DNA of 64,000 nucleotides. It comes from Stutzerimonas stutzeri (GTDB lineage Bacteria; Pseudomonadota; Gammaproteobacteria; Pseudomonadales; Pseudomonadaceae). The notes under the pieces are model-generated. The model searched no databases. It worked only from the letters and a program-made list of their open reading frames with translations, and was not told the DNA's origin. The position numbers were made by a program, and so were the translations under genes. This document shows, piece by piece, positions 35,630 to 44,239 of this stretch. The stretch is from assembly GCF_000590475.1 (NCBI RefSeq), contig NZ_CP007441.1, forward strand, positions 2,672,660 to 2,736,659, in the 5' to 3' direction. The number at the start of each line of letters is the position of its first letter. Position 1 is the stretch's first letter.

Positions 35630-35960
35630 CCTGCCACCTTTGAATAGGCATACAAACCTGCGCCAGCGAATGGCAAACGCAGTGACGGGAATGCCGGCGA
35701 ACCGGCGTGACTCAGGCCAGCGCGGGTGGCGGTGGCGGAGCCAGAAACAAGCCCGGTGGTGGGCTCGCAGGATGATGGCAGGGAGGTGCGATCGGCATGC
35801 ATGCAAAGGCTGCGAAACCACCCGTAGCGTACGGGCGTCCGTGGTCAGCAACGTTGCAGCAGCCTGTATGGTTCATACCAGTCTCGAAGCGGTGGAGAAG
35901 CGGCTCCAGACTATAGCGGTGCTGCGCCGGTTCTGCCAAGGCAGACCGGCGCAGCGCAGA
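35630..35960. other. Gene-free region between the EamA gene and cysK
   Basis: About 330 bases. It holds the promoter of the EamA gene and the cysK terminator. A proline-rich open frame of 75 codons at 35712-35939 on the minus strand has no ribosome binding site and low complexity; I do not call it. Confidence 0.6.
35921..35955 (-). terminator. Long hairpin after cysK
   Basis: On the minus strand GCTGCGCCGGT and ACCGGCGCAGC pair outside an inner CTGCC/GGCAG stem with one bulged A. The near-continuous stem of about 16 pairs begins 6 bases after the cysK stop. No T-run follows, but its stability and place support termination. Confidence 0.65.
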
Positions 35961-36935
35961 TCACTGCTGCAATTCCTGTTCACCGAACAGGTCCGCAAAC
36001 AGCATCGTGGACAGATAACGCTCGCCGGAATCGGGAAGAATCACCACGATGTTCTTGCCCTGCATTTCCGGATGCTGGGCCATGCGCACCGCAGCAGCCA
36101 TGGCGGCGCCGCAAGAGATGCCGCAGAGGATGCCTTCTTCGCGCATCAGGCGCAGCGCCATGGCCTTTGATTCTTCGTCACTGACCAGTTCGACCTGATC
36201 GACGACGGACAGATCGAGATTCTTCGGCACGAAGCCGGCACCGATGCCCTGAATTTTGTGCGGGCTGGGTTTGAGCTCCTCTCCCGCGAGCGTCTGGCTG
36301 ATCACCGGAGAGCTGGCCGGCTCGACCGCCACACTGAGGATCTTCTTGCCCTTGGTATCTTTGATGTAACGCGAAACCCCGGTGATAGTGCCACCGGTCC
36401 CAACGCCCGAAACCAGTACGTCGATGTTGCCTTCGGTGTCGTTCCAGATTTCCGGCCCGGTTGTTTTCTCATGAATCGCCGGGTTGGATGGGTTCTCGAA
36501 CTGCTGCGGCAAGTAGTAGTGCTCACGATCCGATGCAGCGATTTCCGTCGCCTTTTCGATAGCACCCTTCATACCTTTCGCCGGATCGGTGAGCACCAGC
36601 TCCGCGCCAAGCGCCTTGAGCACTTTGCGGCGCTCCAGGCTCATCGAAGCCGGCATGGTCAACATTAGTTTGTAGCCCCGTGCCGCGGCGACGAACGCCA
36701 GGCCTATACCGGTATTGCCGGAAGTCGGCTCGATGATCGTCATGCCCGGCTTGAGGAGTCCGCTTTTCTCGGCGTCCCAGATCATGGCCGCGCCGATCCG
36801 GCACTTTACCGAATGGGCCGGATTACGACCCTCGATCTTGGCCATGATAGTGACGCCCTTCGGGCCTAACCGATTGATCATCACCAACGGGGTGTTCCCG
36901 ATGGCCTGCGCATTGTCAGCGAAGATGCGGCTCAT
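35961..36935 (-). CDS. cysK: Cysteine synthase A (O-acetylserine sulfhydrylase)
   Basis: 324 residues. The pyridoxal-phosphate lysine is K44 in SVKCR; the substrate loop is TSGNTG and the phosphate loop GVGTGGTITG, all standard for CysK. It makes L-cysteine from O-acetylserine and sulfide in the cytoplasm. AGGGACA precedes the ATG. It is divergent from the DUF748 gene and ends in a strong hairpin, so it is probably monocistronic. Length and motifs are complete. An isozyme CysM is usual in pseudomonads but not seen here. Confidence 0.95.
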   Translation of the reverse strand: MSRIFADNAQAIGNTPLVMINRLGPKGVTIMAKIEGRNPAHSVKCRIGAAMIWDAEKSGLLKPGMTIIEPTSGNTGIGLAFVAAARGYKLMLTMPASMSLERRKVLKALGAELVLTDPAKGMKGAIEKATEIAASDREHYYLPQQFENPSNPAIHEKTTGPEIWNDTEGNIDVLVSGVGTGGTITGVSRYIKDTKGKKILSVAVEPASSPVISQTLAGEELKPSPHKIQGIGAGFVPKNLDLSVVDQVELVSDEESKAMALRLMREEGILCGISCGAAMAAAVRMAQHPEMQGKNIVVILPDSGERYLSTMLFADLFGEQELQQ

Positions 36936-37079
36936 GACAGTGTCCCTGCGAGTGGAAAATCAGACTGATCAGCCTAAGCCCAGTCTCGTGGCTCGTCCAG
37001 CCGAACTCACCTATGCGTGTCAGGGTCCACCCACAAGCAAGCAACTCAATGATGACTCCTCAAGCAGACCAGGCCCGTC

Positions 37080-38156
37080 ATGAAAAAACGCTACCGACTC
37101 CCGCTATGGATATTGCTGTCAATTGCTCTGCTACTGCTGATCATTCACCTCGCCCTGCCCCACCTGGTGCTCAACTACCTGAACGACAAGCTGGCAGACA
37201 TGGGCGAGTATCGAGGCCATGTCGATGACGTCGATCTGGCTTGGTGGCGTGGTGCTTATCGAGCCGACGGCGTACTTATCGAAAAGAAGAATGAACAGGT
37301 CCAGGCGCCGCTGTTCACCGCCTCCACGATCGATATCGGCCTGAGCTGGCGAGCACTTTGGAAGGACCAGGCGCTTGTGGGCGAAGTGGTCCTTGAGCAA
37401 CCCCACCTGAACTTCGTCGATGGCCAACAGGCTGACGACTCGCAGACGGGTGATGGTGTTGATTGGCGCGACCAACTCAACGAGCTGGTGCCTTTTACCC
37501 TTAATGAACTGAAAGTTATTGACGGCCAAGTGTCGTTTCGCAACTTCCAGGCCGATCCGCCAGTGCACGTTTATGCCAACGCGATAAACGCCAGCCTGTA
37601 CAACCTCACCAACGCGGCGGAACAGGACCAGGGGCGCGTCGCCCGATTCGAGGGACAGGCCAAACTTTTCAACCAAGCCCCAATAGAAGCCAATGCGCAG
37701 TTTGATCCTTATACGAACTGGGAAGACTTCGAGTTGAGTTTGCGAATGACCGATGTGGACCTGACCAAGTTGAATGACTTCGCCAGCGCATATGGAAAAT
37801 TCGATTTCGCAGCAGGGACCGGTGATCTGGTGGTCGAGGTCGAGGCCAATGACAGCCAGCTGGACGGCTATATCAAGCCTTTGCTGCGAAATGTCGAGGT
37901 GTTTAACTTCGAGCAGGATGTCGAAAACGAGGATAAGGGCTTCTTTCGTGGAATCTGGGAAGCCGTGGTTGGCGGTGGCGAGGAAGTGCTGCAGAACCAG
38001 AGCAAGGAACAGTTCGCCACTCGGGTAGAGCTTTCGGGCAGCACCAAGAATACCGACGTCAGCCCTTTTCAAGCCTTTATCGCGATTCTGCGAAACGCCT
38101 TTGTCGAAGCGTTTTCTGCCCGCTTCGAGCGCTCATTGGGCGAAGACGAGGAATAA
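37080..38156 (+). CDS. DUF748 / AsmA-like envelope protein
   Basis: 358 residues. A single N-terminal membrane helix (about 8-28) anchors a large periplasmic part of beta-rich repeats, as in the DUF748/AsmA superfamily that includes bridge-like lipid transport proteins. Indicative segments are LVLNYLNDKLADMGEYRGHVDDVDLAWWRGAYR and ELKVIDGQVSFRNF. Function is unknown, with a role in envelope lipid traffic possible by family. The start has only a weak AGG ribosome binding site but fits the signal-anchor. It is divergent from cysK; the moxR-like gene follows after 140 bases. Confidence 0.82.
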   Translation: MKKRYRLPLWILLSIALLLLIIHLALPHLVLNYLNDKLADMGEYRGHVDDVDLAWWRGAYRADGVLIEKKNEQVQAPLFTASTIDIGLSWRALWKDQALVGEVVLEQPHLNFVDGQQADDSQTGDGVDWRDQLNELVPFTLNELKVIDGQVSFRNFQADPPVHVYANAINASLYNLTNAAEQDQGRVARFEGQAKLFNQAPIEANAQFDPYTNWEDFELSLRMTDVDLTKLNDFASAYGKFDFAAGTGDLVVEVEANDSQLDGYIKPLLRNVEVFNFEQDVENEDKGFFRGIWEAVVGGGEEVLQNQSKEQFATRVELSGSTKNTDVSPFQAFIAILRNAFVEAFSARFERSLGEDEE

Positions 38157-38296
38157 CGGAGCACGAGTGAGCTGCCTTCGCCCATTCAGTGACTGAATGA
38201 TCGACTCGCGTTCACAGTAACGATCCCATCCCTTATAGTCGATCGTCTAACCAAACATGAAATGCCTGCGTGCCAGGCCTGAGCAAGGAAAACCCG

Positions 38297-39142
38297 ATGA
38301 AGTTCGAAGGCACCCAGTCCTATGTCGCTACCGACGACCTGAAACTTGCAGTCAACGCGGCCATTACCCTGGAGCGTCCACTGCTGGTGAAGGGTGAGCC
38401 GGGCACCGGCAAAACCATGCTCGCCGAGCAACTGGCCGAATCCTTCGGTGCGCAATTGATTACCTGGCATATCAAGTCCACCACCAAGGCGCACCAGGGG
38501 CTATATGAATACGACGCGGTGAGCCGTCTGCGTGATTCGCAGCTGGACTCTGACCGAGTGCACGACGTGCGCAACTACATCAAAAAAGGCAAGCTGTGGG
38601 AAGCGTTCGAATCCGAACAGCGCGTCATCCTGCTGATCGATGAAATCGACAAGGCCGACATTGAGTTCCCCAACGACCTATTGCAGGAACTCGACAAGAT
38701 GGAGTTCTACGTCTATGAGACCAATGAAACCATCAAAGCCAAGCAGCGCCCAATCATCATCATTACGTCGAACAACGAAAAGGAGCTGCCGGACGCCTTC
38801 CTTCGCCGTTGCTTCTTCCACTACATCGCGTTCCCAGATCGGGAAACGTTGCAAAAGATCGTCGACGTGCATTATCCGAACATCAAGAAGGATCTGGTGG
38901 CCGAAGCCCTCGACGTGTTCTTTGATGTCCGCAAGGTACCGGGGCTGAAGAAGAAGCCATCCACCAGCGAACTGGTCGACTGGCTAAAGCTGCTGATGGC
39001 CGACAACATTGGCGAAGCCGTGCTGCGCGAACGTGATCCGACTCGAGCGATTCCGCCGCTGGCCGGAGCCTTGGTAAAAAACGAACAAGACGTGCAATTG
39101 CTTGAGCGTCTAGCGTTCATGAGTCGTCGCGCCGGTCGCTGA
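38297..39142 (+). CDS. MoxR-family AAA+ ATPase
   Basis: 281 residues. Walker A is GEPGTGKT near residue 35, Walker B is ILLIDEIDKAD near 115, and sensor 1 is ITSNNEKELPDAFLRRC. These are the features of MoxR AAA+ chaperones, which work with a partner carrying a von Willebrand A domain to insert metals or mature enzyme complexes. The VWA partner is encoded at 39641, separated by a GFA-family gene. AAGGA precedes the ATG at 38297. The client is not evident from the neighbours. Confidence 0.92.
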   Translation: MKFEGTQSYVATDDLKLAVNAAITLERPLLVKGEPGTGKTMLAEQLAESFGAQLITWHIKSTTKAHQGLYEYDAVSRLRDSQLDSDRVHDVRNYIKKGKLWEAFESEQRVILLIDEIDKADIEFPNDLLQELDKMEFYVYETNETIKAKQRPIIIITSNNEKELPDAFLRRCFFHYIAFPDRETLQKIVDVHYPNIKKDLVAEALDVFFDVRKVPGLKKKPSTSELVDWLKLLMADNIGEAVLRERDPTRAIPPLAGALVKNEQDVQLLERLAFMSRRAGR

Positions 39143-39193
39143 TCGGAGGAGGCTCCCGCGAGCCGACCGCCTTGCCTTACTGGAGGAAGAACC

Positions 39194-39592
39194 ATGCAAA
39201 CGCATACCGGTAGTTGCCTCTGCGGTGTCGTGCGGTACCGCATCGATGCACCGATCAACCAGCTGACCCATTGCCACTGCAAGATGTGCCGCAAGGCACA
39301 CGGGGCTGCATTCGCGACCTACGCGAGTGTGCCGCTGGAGACGTTCCACTTCCTGTCCGGCAAGGACCAACTGGGCGTCTTCCACTCTTCCGAACATGTG
39401 ACGCGGACGTTCTGCATTCGCTGCGGATCCAACCTGCAATTCGTCGACAATCGCGAGCACGAGGTCGGCGTTGCGGCCGGCACGCTCGACTCTTCCCTGC
39501 CAGTCCCGCCCCAAGAGCACATTTTCGTTGGCTCCAAGGCGGACTGGTATGAAATCAGCGACGGGCTCGCAGAGCACGACGAAGACCTCTGA
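39194..39592 (+). CDS. GFA-family (glutathione-dependent formaldehyde-activating enzyme-like) zinc protein
   Basis: 132 residues. Zinc ligands are visible as CLCG (C8, C10), HCKMC (C27, C29, C32) and FCIRC (C74, C77), the full GFA/CENP-V pattern. The family is named for an enzyme proposed to couple formaldehyde and glutathione; most members have no proven activity. GGAGG precedes the ATG. It sits between the MoxR and VWA genes in the same direction with short gaps, so it is probably cotranscribed, although no functional link with that pair is known to me. Confidence 0.9.
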   Translation: MQTHTGSCLCGVVRYRIDAPINQLTHCHCKMCRKAHGAAFATYASVPLETFHFLSGKDQLGVFHSSEHVTRTFCIRCGSNLQFVDNREHEVGVAAGTLDSSLPVPPQEHIFVGSKADWYEISDGLAEHDEDL

Positions 39593-39640
39593 CTCATCAC
39601 AATTCAATGTGCTGCCACGACGGCACCCCGAGGTTCTGCC

Positions 39641-40819
39641 ATGCTGCTTGGCCTGTTCAATGAGATGCGCGCCGCCAAGGTACCGGTGTCGGTGCGCGAA
39701 TTGCTCGATCTGATCAACGCGCTGAAACACAACGTCGTTTTCGCCGACATGGACGAGTTTTATTTTCTATCCCGGGCCATCCTGGTCAAGGATGAGCGCC
39801 ACTTCGACAAGTTCGACCGAGCCTTCGGCGCCTACTTCAAGGGGCTGGAACACCTCGATCAGCACATTGAGGCGTTGATTCCCGAGGAATGGCTGCGCAA
39901 GGAATTCGAACGCTCGCTGAGCGATGAAGAGCGCGCCAAGATCGAATCGCTCGGAGGGCTGGACAAGCTGATCGAGGAGTTCAAGAAGCGCCTGGAAGAG
40001 CAGAAGGAAAGACACGCTGGGGGCAACAAATGGATCGGCACCGGCGGCACCAGCCCTTTCGGTTCGGGTGGCTACAACCCCGAAGGCATCCGTATCGGTG
40101 ACGCCGGCAAGCGCCAGGGCAAGGCGGTAAAAGTCTGGGATCAACGCGAGTACAAGAACCTCGACGACCAAGTTGAATTGGGTACCCGCAACATCAAGGT
40201 GGCCCTGCGCCGCCTGCGCAAATTTGCCCGCCAAGGCGCGCAGGACGAGCTGGACCTCGACGGCACCATTGACCACACCGCCCGAGACGGCGGCCTACTC
40301 AACATTCAGATGCGCCCGGAACGGCGTAACGCGGTAAAGCTGCTGATCCTGTTCGACATCGGCGGCTCGATGGACGCTCATGTGAAGGTCTGTGAAGAAC
40401 TCTTCTCCGCCTGCAAGACCGAGTTCAAACACCTGGAATATTTCTACTTTCACAACTTCATATACGAGTCGGTCTGGAAGAACAACTTCCGTCGTACCTC
40501 CGAGCGCACCTCGACACTCGACTTGCTACACAAGTACGGCCCTGATTACAAAGTGGTATTCGTTGGCGACGCGGCCATGGCGCCCTATGAAGTGACCCAG
40601 CCCGGCGGCAGCGTCGAGCACTGGAACGAGGAAGCGGGATACGTCTGGATGCAGCGCTTCATGGAGAAATACAAGAAGCTCATCTGGATCAACCCATATC
40701 CCAAGGACACCTGGGGCTACACCACCTCGACCGGCATCATTCGCGAGCTGGTGGAAGACCGGATGTATCCGCTGACATTGAGCGGATTAGAAGAAGGCAT
40801 GAAATTTCTGGCGAAATAG
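39641..40819 (+). CDS. VWA-domain protein, CoxE-like partner of MoxR
   Basis: 392 residues. The N-terminal half is helical and charged, with a glycine-rich linker (GGNKWIGTGGTSPFGSGGYNP, about 126-146). The C-terminal von Willebrand A domain begins near residue 228 and has the metal site ILFDIGGSMD, where the usual DxSxS reads DxGxS. CoxE-type VWA proteins act with MoxR ATPases in maturing partner complexes. GAGG precedes the ATG. Convergent with the DUF2937 gene; an ATAGCGA inverted repeat lies in the short gap. Confidence 0.9.
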   Translation: MLLGLFNEMRAAKVPVSVRELLDLINALKHNVVFADMDEFYFLSRAILVKDERHFDKFDRAFGAYFKGLEHLDQHIEALIPEEWLRKEFERSLSDEERAKIESLGGLDKLIEEFKKRLEEQKERHAGGNKWIGTGGTSPFGSGGYNPEGIRIGDAGKRQGKAVKVWDQREYKNLDDQVELGTRNIKVALRRLRKFARQGAQDELDLDGTIDHTARDGGLLNIQMRPERRNAVKLLILFDIGGSMDAHVKVCEELFSACKTEFKHLEYFYFHNFIYESVWKNNFRRTSERTSTLDLLHKYGPDYKVVFVGDAAMAPYEVTQPGGSVEHWNEEAGYVWMQRFMEKYKKLIWINPYPKDTWGYTTSTGIIRELVEDRMYPLTLSGLEEGMKFLAK

Positions 40820-40846
40820 AAGCCGGCCGATCACCGTCACCCGCAA

Positions 40847-40873
40847 TAGCGAACCCGCTCGAGGCTCGCTATG
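40847..40873. terminator. Convergent inverted repeat after the VWA gene
   Basis: ATAGCGA and TCGCTAT pair across a 13-base loop, 28 bases after the VWA stop and just reaching the last codons of the convergent DUF2937 gene. A bidirectional terminator is possible; no T-run is present. Confidence 0.4.
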
Positions 40874-41417
40874 CGGTGTCGCCTGGGCGCCCCGATCGGT
40901 CGACACGACGCGCTTTGCGTGGCCGACGCTGCGGAAACAGCAGTCGGCGAATCAGCAGAAAAATGCTCTCGGCGATCCAGGCCAACAGCAATGCACAACC
41001 GATCCCCCAAGCGATCGCCTCGGGCGCCAGCAGGACCTGAAAGCGGTAACTGCTCCAGACCTGATGGCGAATGTCCTGGTCGGCCCCGACGAACACATGC
41101 CAGGCTTGTGCATACCAGGGACCCTGCATGATTCGCCACTCACGATCGAGCAGGCGGGCGCGCTCTACGAGCGCCGCGACACTGCGTGCGTCGCTCTGGA
41201 TGACCGGATCATCGCTGGCACGATAGTGCGCCACCAGCGCATTCAAATCGCCCTTGAAGAAGCGCCCCGCCGTTTCCCGAAAACCCAAAAGCCCATGCTG
41301 CGCCTCGATCCGGCGCGCCTCAACGTGACGTTCATATGCCTGGATAAAGCCCGGCACCTGAATTCCGATGAGCAAGCCAAAGGCGAACAGGGTCAGTCGC
41401 AGATAGCTTCGTAGCAT
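40869..41417 (-). CDS. DUF2937 family membrane protein
   Basis: 182 residues. An N-terminal helix (LRLTLFAFGLLIGIQVPGFI), a soluble helical middle with RFFKGDLNALVAHYRASDDPV, and a second membrane helix near 140-160, closed by a very basic tail. The pattern fits DUF2937, a family of unknown function common in pseudomonads. Its ATG overlaps the stop codon of the amidotransferase gene (TAATG), so translation of the two is probably coupled. The frame is open further upstream but only as overlap. Confidence 0.85.
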   Translation of the reverse strand: MLRSYLRLTLFAFGLLIGIQVPGFIQAYERHVEARRIEAQHGLLGFRETAGRFFKGDLNALVAHYRASDDPVIQSDARSVAALVERARLLDREWRIMQGPWYAQAWHVFVGADQDIRHQVWSSYRFQVLLAPEAIAWGIGCALLLAWIAESIFLLIRRLLFPQRRPRKARRVDRSGRPGDTA

Positions 41418-42193
41418 TAGTGCACCTGCCCGCGCGCAACGCACTCGCCCAATCGCCAGAGCGTCCACGCGCCCGGCTGGTGAACTAGCCACTGCTCGTT
41501 ATCCGTCAACGGCTCGGTCGCCAGCACTGTCACGACGTCGTTTGGCGTCGTCTCCGCATTGAAATCCACCGTCAGTTCGGCATCTTTCAGTTGCGCCGGG
41601 CCGAAAGGGGCACGACGGGTAATCTGCGCCAGCTTGGTCGAGCAAAAGCTGAACAGCCACTCACCATTGCTGAGCAAGCAGTTGAATACGCCTTTGGCAC
41701 GATAACCAGCGCAGGCATCGAGCAAATGAGGGATTAGATCTTCCGCAGCAACTCGCTCGGGAAAATCCCCGCGTGTCCGATTGAGCAGATCGCAGAATGC
41801 CGCTTCGCTGTCGGTATCCCCTACCGGCTGATAGAAGCCGCGCACCGGACTGAAATCTGCTAGTTGGCCGTTGTGGGCAAAACACCAGTGTTGCCCCCAC
41901 AGCTCACGCACGAAAGGATGGGTATTAACCAGCGCGACCTTGCCTACGTTGGCGTGACGGATGTGGCCGATCACCACATGACTTTTGATCAGGTAGTGCT
42001 GGACCATCTTCGCCACTTCCGACTCGCAGCTGGCCACCGGATCCTGGAACAGGCGTAAACCGCGGCCTTCGTAGAAGGCGATGCCCCATCCATCCCTGTG
42101 CGGCCCGGTGCGCCCCCCGCGCTGCATCAGCCCAGTGAAGCTGAAATGAATGTCGGTCGGTACGTTGGCGCTCATGCCGAGCAGTTCACACAT
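41417..42193 (-). CDS. Class II glutamine amidotransferase, YafJ-like
   Basis: 258 residues. The N-terminal nucleophile is C2 after the initiator methionine (MCELLGMSANVP). GHIRHANVGKVALVNTHPF and CFAHNGQLADF are the glutamine-binding blocks of the Ntn-hydrolase GATase-II domain. No synthetase domain is fused, as in E. coli YafJ. It should release ammonia from glutamine, but acceptor and partner are unknown. GGGAG precedes the ATG. It is translationally coupled to the DUF2937 gene and follows a small membrane protein gene on the same strand. Confidence 0.9.
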   Translation of the reverse strand: MCELLGMSANVPTDIHFSFTGLMQRGGRTGPHRDGWGIAFYEGRGLRLFQDPVASCESEVAKMVQHYLIKSHVVIGHIRHANVGKVALVNTHPFVRELWGQHWCFAHNGQLADFSPVRGFYQPVGDTDSEAAFCDLLNRTRGDFPERVAAEDLIPHLLDACAGYRAKGVFNCLLSNGEWLFSFCSTKLAQITRRAPFGPAQLKDAELTVDFNAETTPNDVVTVLATEPLTDNEQWLVHQPGAWTLWRLGECVARGQVH

Positions 42194-42255
42194 GCATGAT
42201 CTCCCGTTATGTCCTGTTGCTGTCCGGATGTCCTGGGATCAGTCGGTCGATTCGC

Positions 42256-42720
42256 TCATAACCTGGGCTCGGTACGTGCCTGGTAGCGACCGGGGCGCTG
42301 GTCATCCTGCTCATCGTCCTCGAGCCGCTCGCGCAACGTACGAGAGTCTTCCTCGTCTGCAGATGCCTCTCGCCGCTGCGCGAGCCGACGCTCGATCAGC
42401 CAGCGCAACGCTACCAACACCGCGTACAGGGCGAATGCGATCAGCCCGTAGAGTGCCAGATCCGCAACGGCACGCCAGGCGATGTTACCAACCTTGAACA
42501 GCACATCCAGCGCAGTGATCGCCACGGCCGGGGCGAACAGTTCCCGAGCGGGGTCGACAATGGTTGGCGTCAGCAGCAGTACGGCGGCCATCAGTCGCAG
42601 CGGCTCGCGCAGCCAGCGCCACAATGGTCGCGTGACGCGGAACCACACCAGCAGGCTCCCTAGCGCGGCCACTCCATAAGCTGTCCAGGCGAGTAGGTAA
42701 TCGTTGGCGAATAGAAACAT
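42256..42720 (-). CDS. Small membrane protein, uncharacterised
   Basis: 154 residues. Four hydrophobic segments are seen (about 8-24, 40-55, 62-78 and 85-105), followed by a strongly charged tail (RRLAQRREASADEEDSRTLRERLEDDEQDD). I do not recognise a named domain; comparable proteins occur beside yafJ-like genes in other pseudomonads. The ATG at 42720 precedes the first helix and has a weak GAG site; an in-frame ATG at 42768 adds 16 polar residues and is less likely. The yafJ-like gene follows after 62 bases. Confidence 0.7.
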   Translation of the reverse strand: MFLFANDYLLAWTAYGVAALGSLLVWFRVTRPLWRWLREPLRLMAAVLLLTPTIVDPARELFAPAVAITALDVLFKVGNIAWRAVADLALYGLIAFALYAVLVALRWLIERRLAQRREASADEEDSRTLRERLEDDEQDDQRPGRYQARTEPRL

Positions 42721-42934
42721 GACGATCTCGTGTGTAGGCCAGCCGTGCTTACCGGCGTGTGATGGCACGCATGATAACAGTCACGAGGCTGCCGGCTGCC
42801 AGTTCGCGATGCAATGACACACTGGTCATCATTCATGTAACGCCGTATAAACGCTGAAAACAAAAAAGGCTAGACCGCGCCAATAGCGTGCCGAGAAGCC
42901 ATACTTGTCACACGGATACATTAGGAGAGCCATC

Positions 42935-43375
42935 ATGACCTACCAGCATATTCTGGTCGCTACCGACCTGAACGACGAATGCCACCCGGTCGTAGCCCGC
43001 GCCGAGGCATTGGCCAACGCCAGCGGCGCGAGACTGGCGTTGGTCCACGTCATCGAGCCGATGGCCATGGCCTTCGGTGGAGACGTGCCGATGGATCTAT
43101 CGATGCTTCAGCAGCAGCAGTTCGACCAGGCCCGTGAGCGCTTGACCGGGTTCGCTGAGCGCTACCCCAGCCTGACCGTTGAGCAGCGTCATCTGGCCTA
43201 CGGGCAGCCTCGTCAGGAAATACACAGGCTGGCCAAGGAACAAGGTTGCGATCTTGTAGTTGTCGGCAGCCATGGACGTCATGGCCTGGCACTCCTGTTG
43301 GGGTCTACCGCCAACGACATCCTCCATGGAGCACCTTGTGACGTACTGGCGGTACGCTTGAAGAAGTCCGAGTAA
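42935..43375 (+). CDS. Universal stress protein, UspA family
   Basis: 146 residues. The start MTYQHILVATDLNDEC and the ATP-binding motif GSHGRHGLALLLGSTANDILHGAPCDVLAVR (G-2x-G-9x-GS) place it among the nucleotide-binding Usp proteins. These dimeric cytoplasmic proteins accumulate during starvation, oxygen limitation or envelope stress. TTAGGAG precedes the ATG at 42935. I looked for an ANR box in the upstream 210 bases and saw none. An inverted repeat (43388-43412) after the stop may serve as terminator. Confidence 0.92.
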   Translation: MTYQHILVATDLNDECHPVVARAEALANASGARLALVHVIEPMAMAFGGDVPMDLSMLQQQQFDQARERLTGFAERYPSLTVEQRHLAYGQPRQEIHRLAKEQGCDLVVVGSHGRHGLALLLGSTANDILHGAPCDVLAVRLKKSE

Positions 43376-43387
43376 CCAATCCTGCCA

Positions 43388-43412
43388 TGAGCCCCACAAC
43401 CGCTTGGGCTCA
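43388..43412. terminator. Convergent inverted repeat after the Usp gene
   Basis: TGAGCCC and GGGCTCA pair across an 11-base loop between two convergent genes, overlapping the last codon of the minus-strand gene. Weak candidate for a bidirectional terminator. Confidence 0.4.
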
Positions 43413-44102
43413 GGCCGTTTCGACACCCTCGCCCGCACTCATCACCAGCGGCCTGATCTTCTTCAGCTGGGTTTCCAGCGAGTAGGTCAGGCTGGTCGCC
43501 ATGGAAAAGAACGTCAGGAACGCCTTCAGATTCGAATCGCCGTGACACGTGTCATGGATGCGCTGCCAGAACGCCTGGTTGACCAGTTGCAGCTGCTGGA
43601 ATGACCGCACCAAGCCGCGCAACTCCCAGTCGGCATGGCGCCCTTCCCGCAGATTGAAGTACTGCCGAGCCAGATACAACGAAACCGCTCGCAGCACGAA
43701 CTCCTGATTGCTGGCGAACGGCAAATGCTGATGCGCCATCGGCTTAAGCTTACCCAGAACCGGACAGGCGCTAGTGGCCATGATCACGCCGAGCAGCGCC
43801 CGCAGTCCCTCATCCAGCCCAACCAGCTTGTTATATTCGCGCTCCGGCGTGCGCACTCGCACTTGCGCTTTCTTCACCGCGGGCAGGCCCTGGAAGTCTT
43901 CGATGACCCGATGCAGGTCGACCGCGGCAGGGCAATGGCTGAAGCTGTCCCGGCTCAGCGGGCAGTTGTTGCACTGCTGATGATCCAGACGCGTCCATTT
44001 GGGTGCCTGGATGGCGGCCTCCGGATCGTAGACGCGGTCCAGCTCGATCCGGTAGCTGAACTCATGCTCGTCGTCCAAGACGATGCGGTAATCAATTGCC
44101 AT
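43410..44102 (-). CDS. DUF6901-like protein with a cysteine cluster
   Basis: 230 residues, predicted soluble and mostly helical. Near the N-terminus CNNC and a downstream C (C44, C47, C57) resemble a metal-binding or redox cluster, with a further cysteine in SACPVLGKLKPMAHQH near 112. It fits a Pseudomonas family annotated only as a domain of unknown function (I believe DUF6901). GGAGC precedes the ATG. It stands between the Usp gene (convergent) and uup (same strand), with no evident operon partner. Confidence 0.75.
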   Translation of the reverse strand: MAIDYRIVLDDEHEFSYRIELDRVYDPEAAIQAPKWTRLDHQQCNNCPLSRDSFSHCPAAVDLHRVIEDFQGLPAVKKAQVRVRTPEREYNKLVGLDEGLRALLGVIMATSACPVLGKLKPMAHQHLPFASNQEFVLRAVSLYLARQYFNLREGRHADWELRGLVRSFQQLQLVNQAFWQRIHDTCHGDSNLKAFLTFFSMATSLTYSLETQLKKIRPLVMSAGEGVETA

Positions 44103-44239
44103 CTAAGCTCCGTCTAGAATGCTGACAGGTGTCGTTTTGTCTTAGTGCGCAGGTCACGCCATACGGAACACCGAGGGCCGCCCTATCGCACCGAGCGATA
44201 CGCTGGCCAGACCGTGGCGATCTGGCCACGGGTGCGCTT

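Noticed and set aside
35712..35939. Proline-rich 75-codon frame between the EamA gene and cysK
   Set aside because: Low complexity, no ribosome binding site, overlaps the cysK terminator hairpin.
42721..42934. ANR box upstream of the universal stress protein gene
   Set aside because: Expected by analogy with P. aeruginosa, but no TTGAT-N4-ATCAA-like site was found.
44204..44228. TGGCCAG / CTGGCCA repeat downstream of uup as terminator
   Set aside because: Stem of 7 with an 11-base loop and no T-run; too weak to list as a feature.
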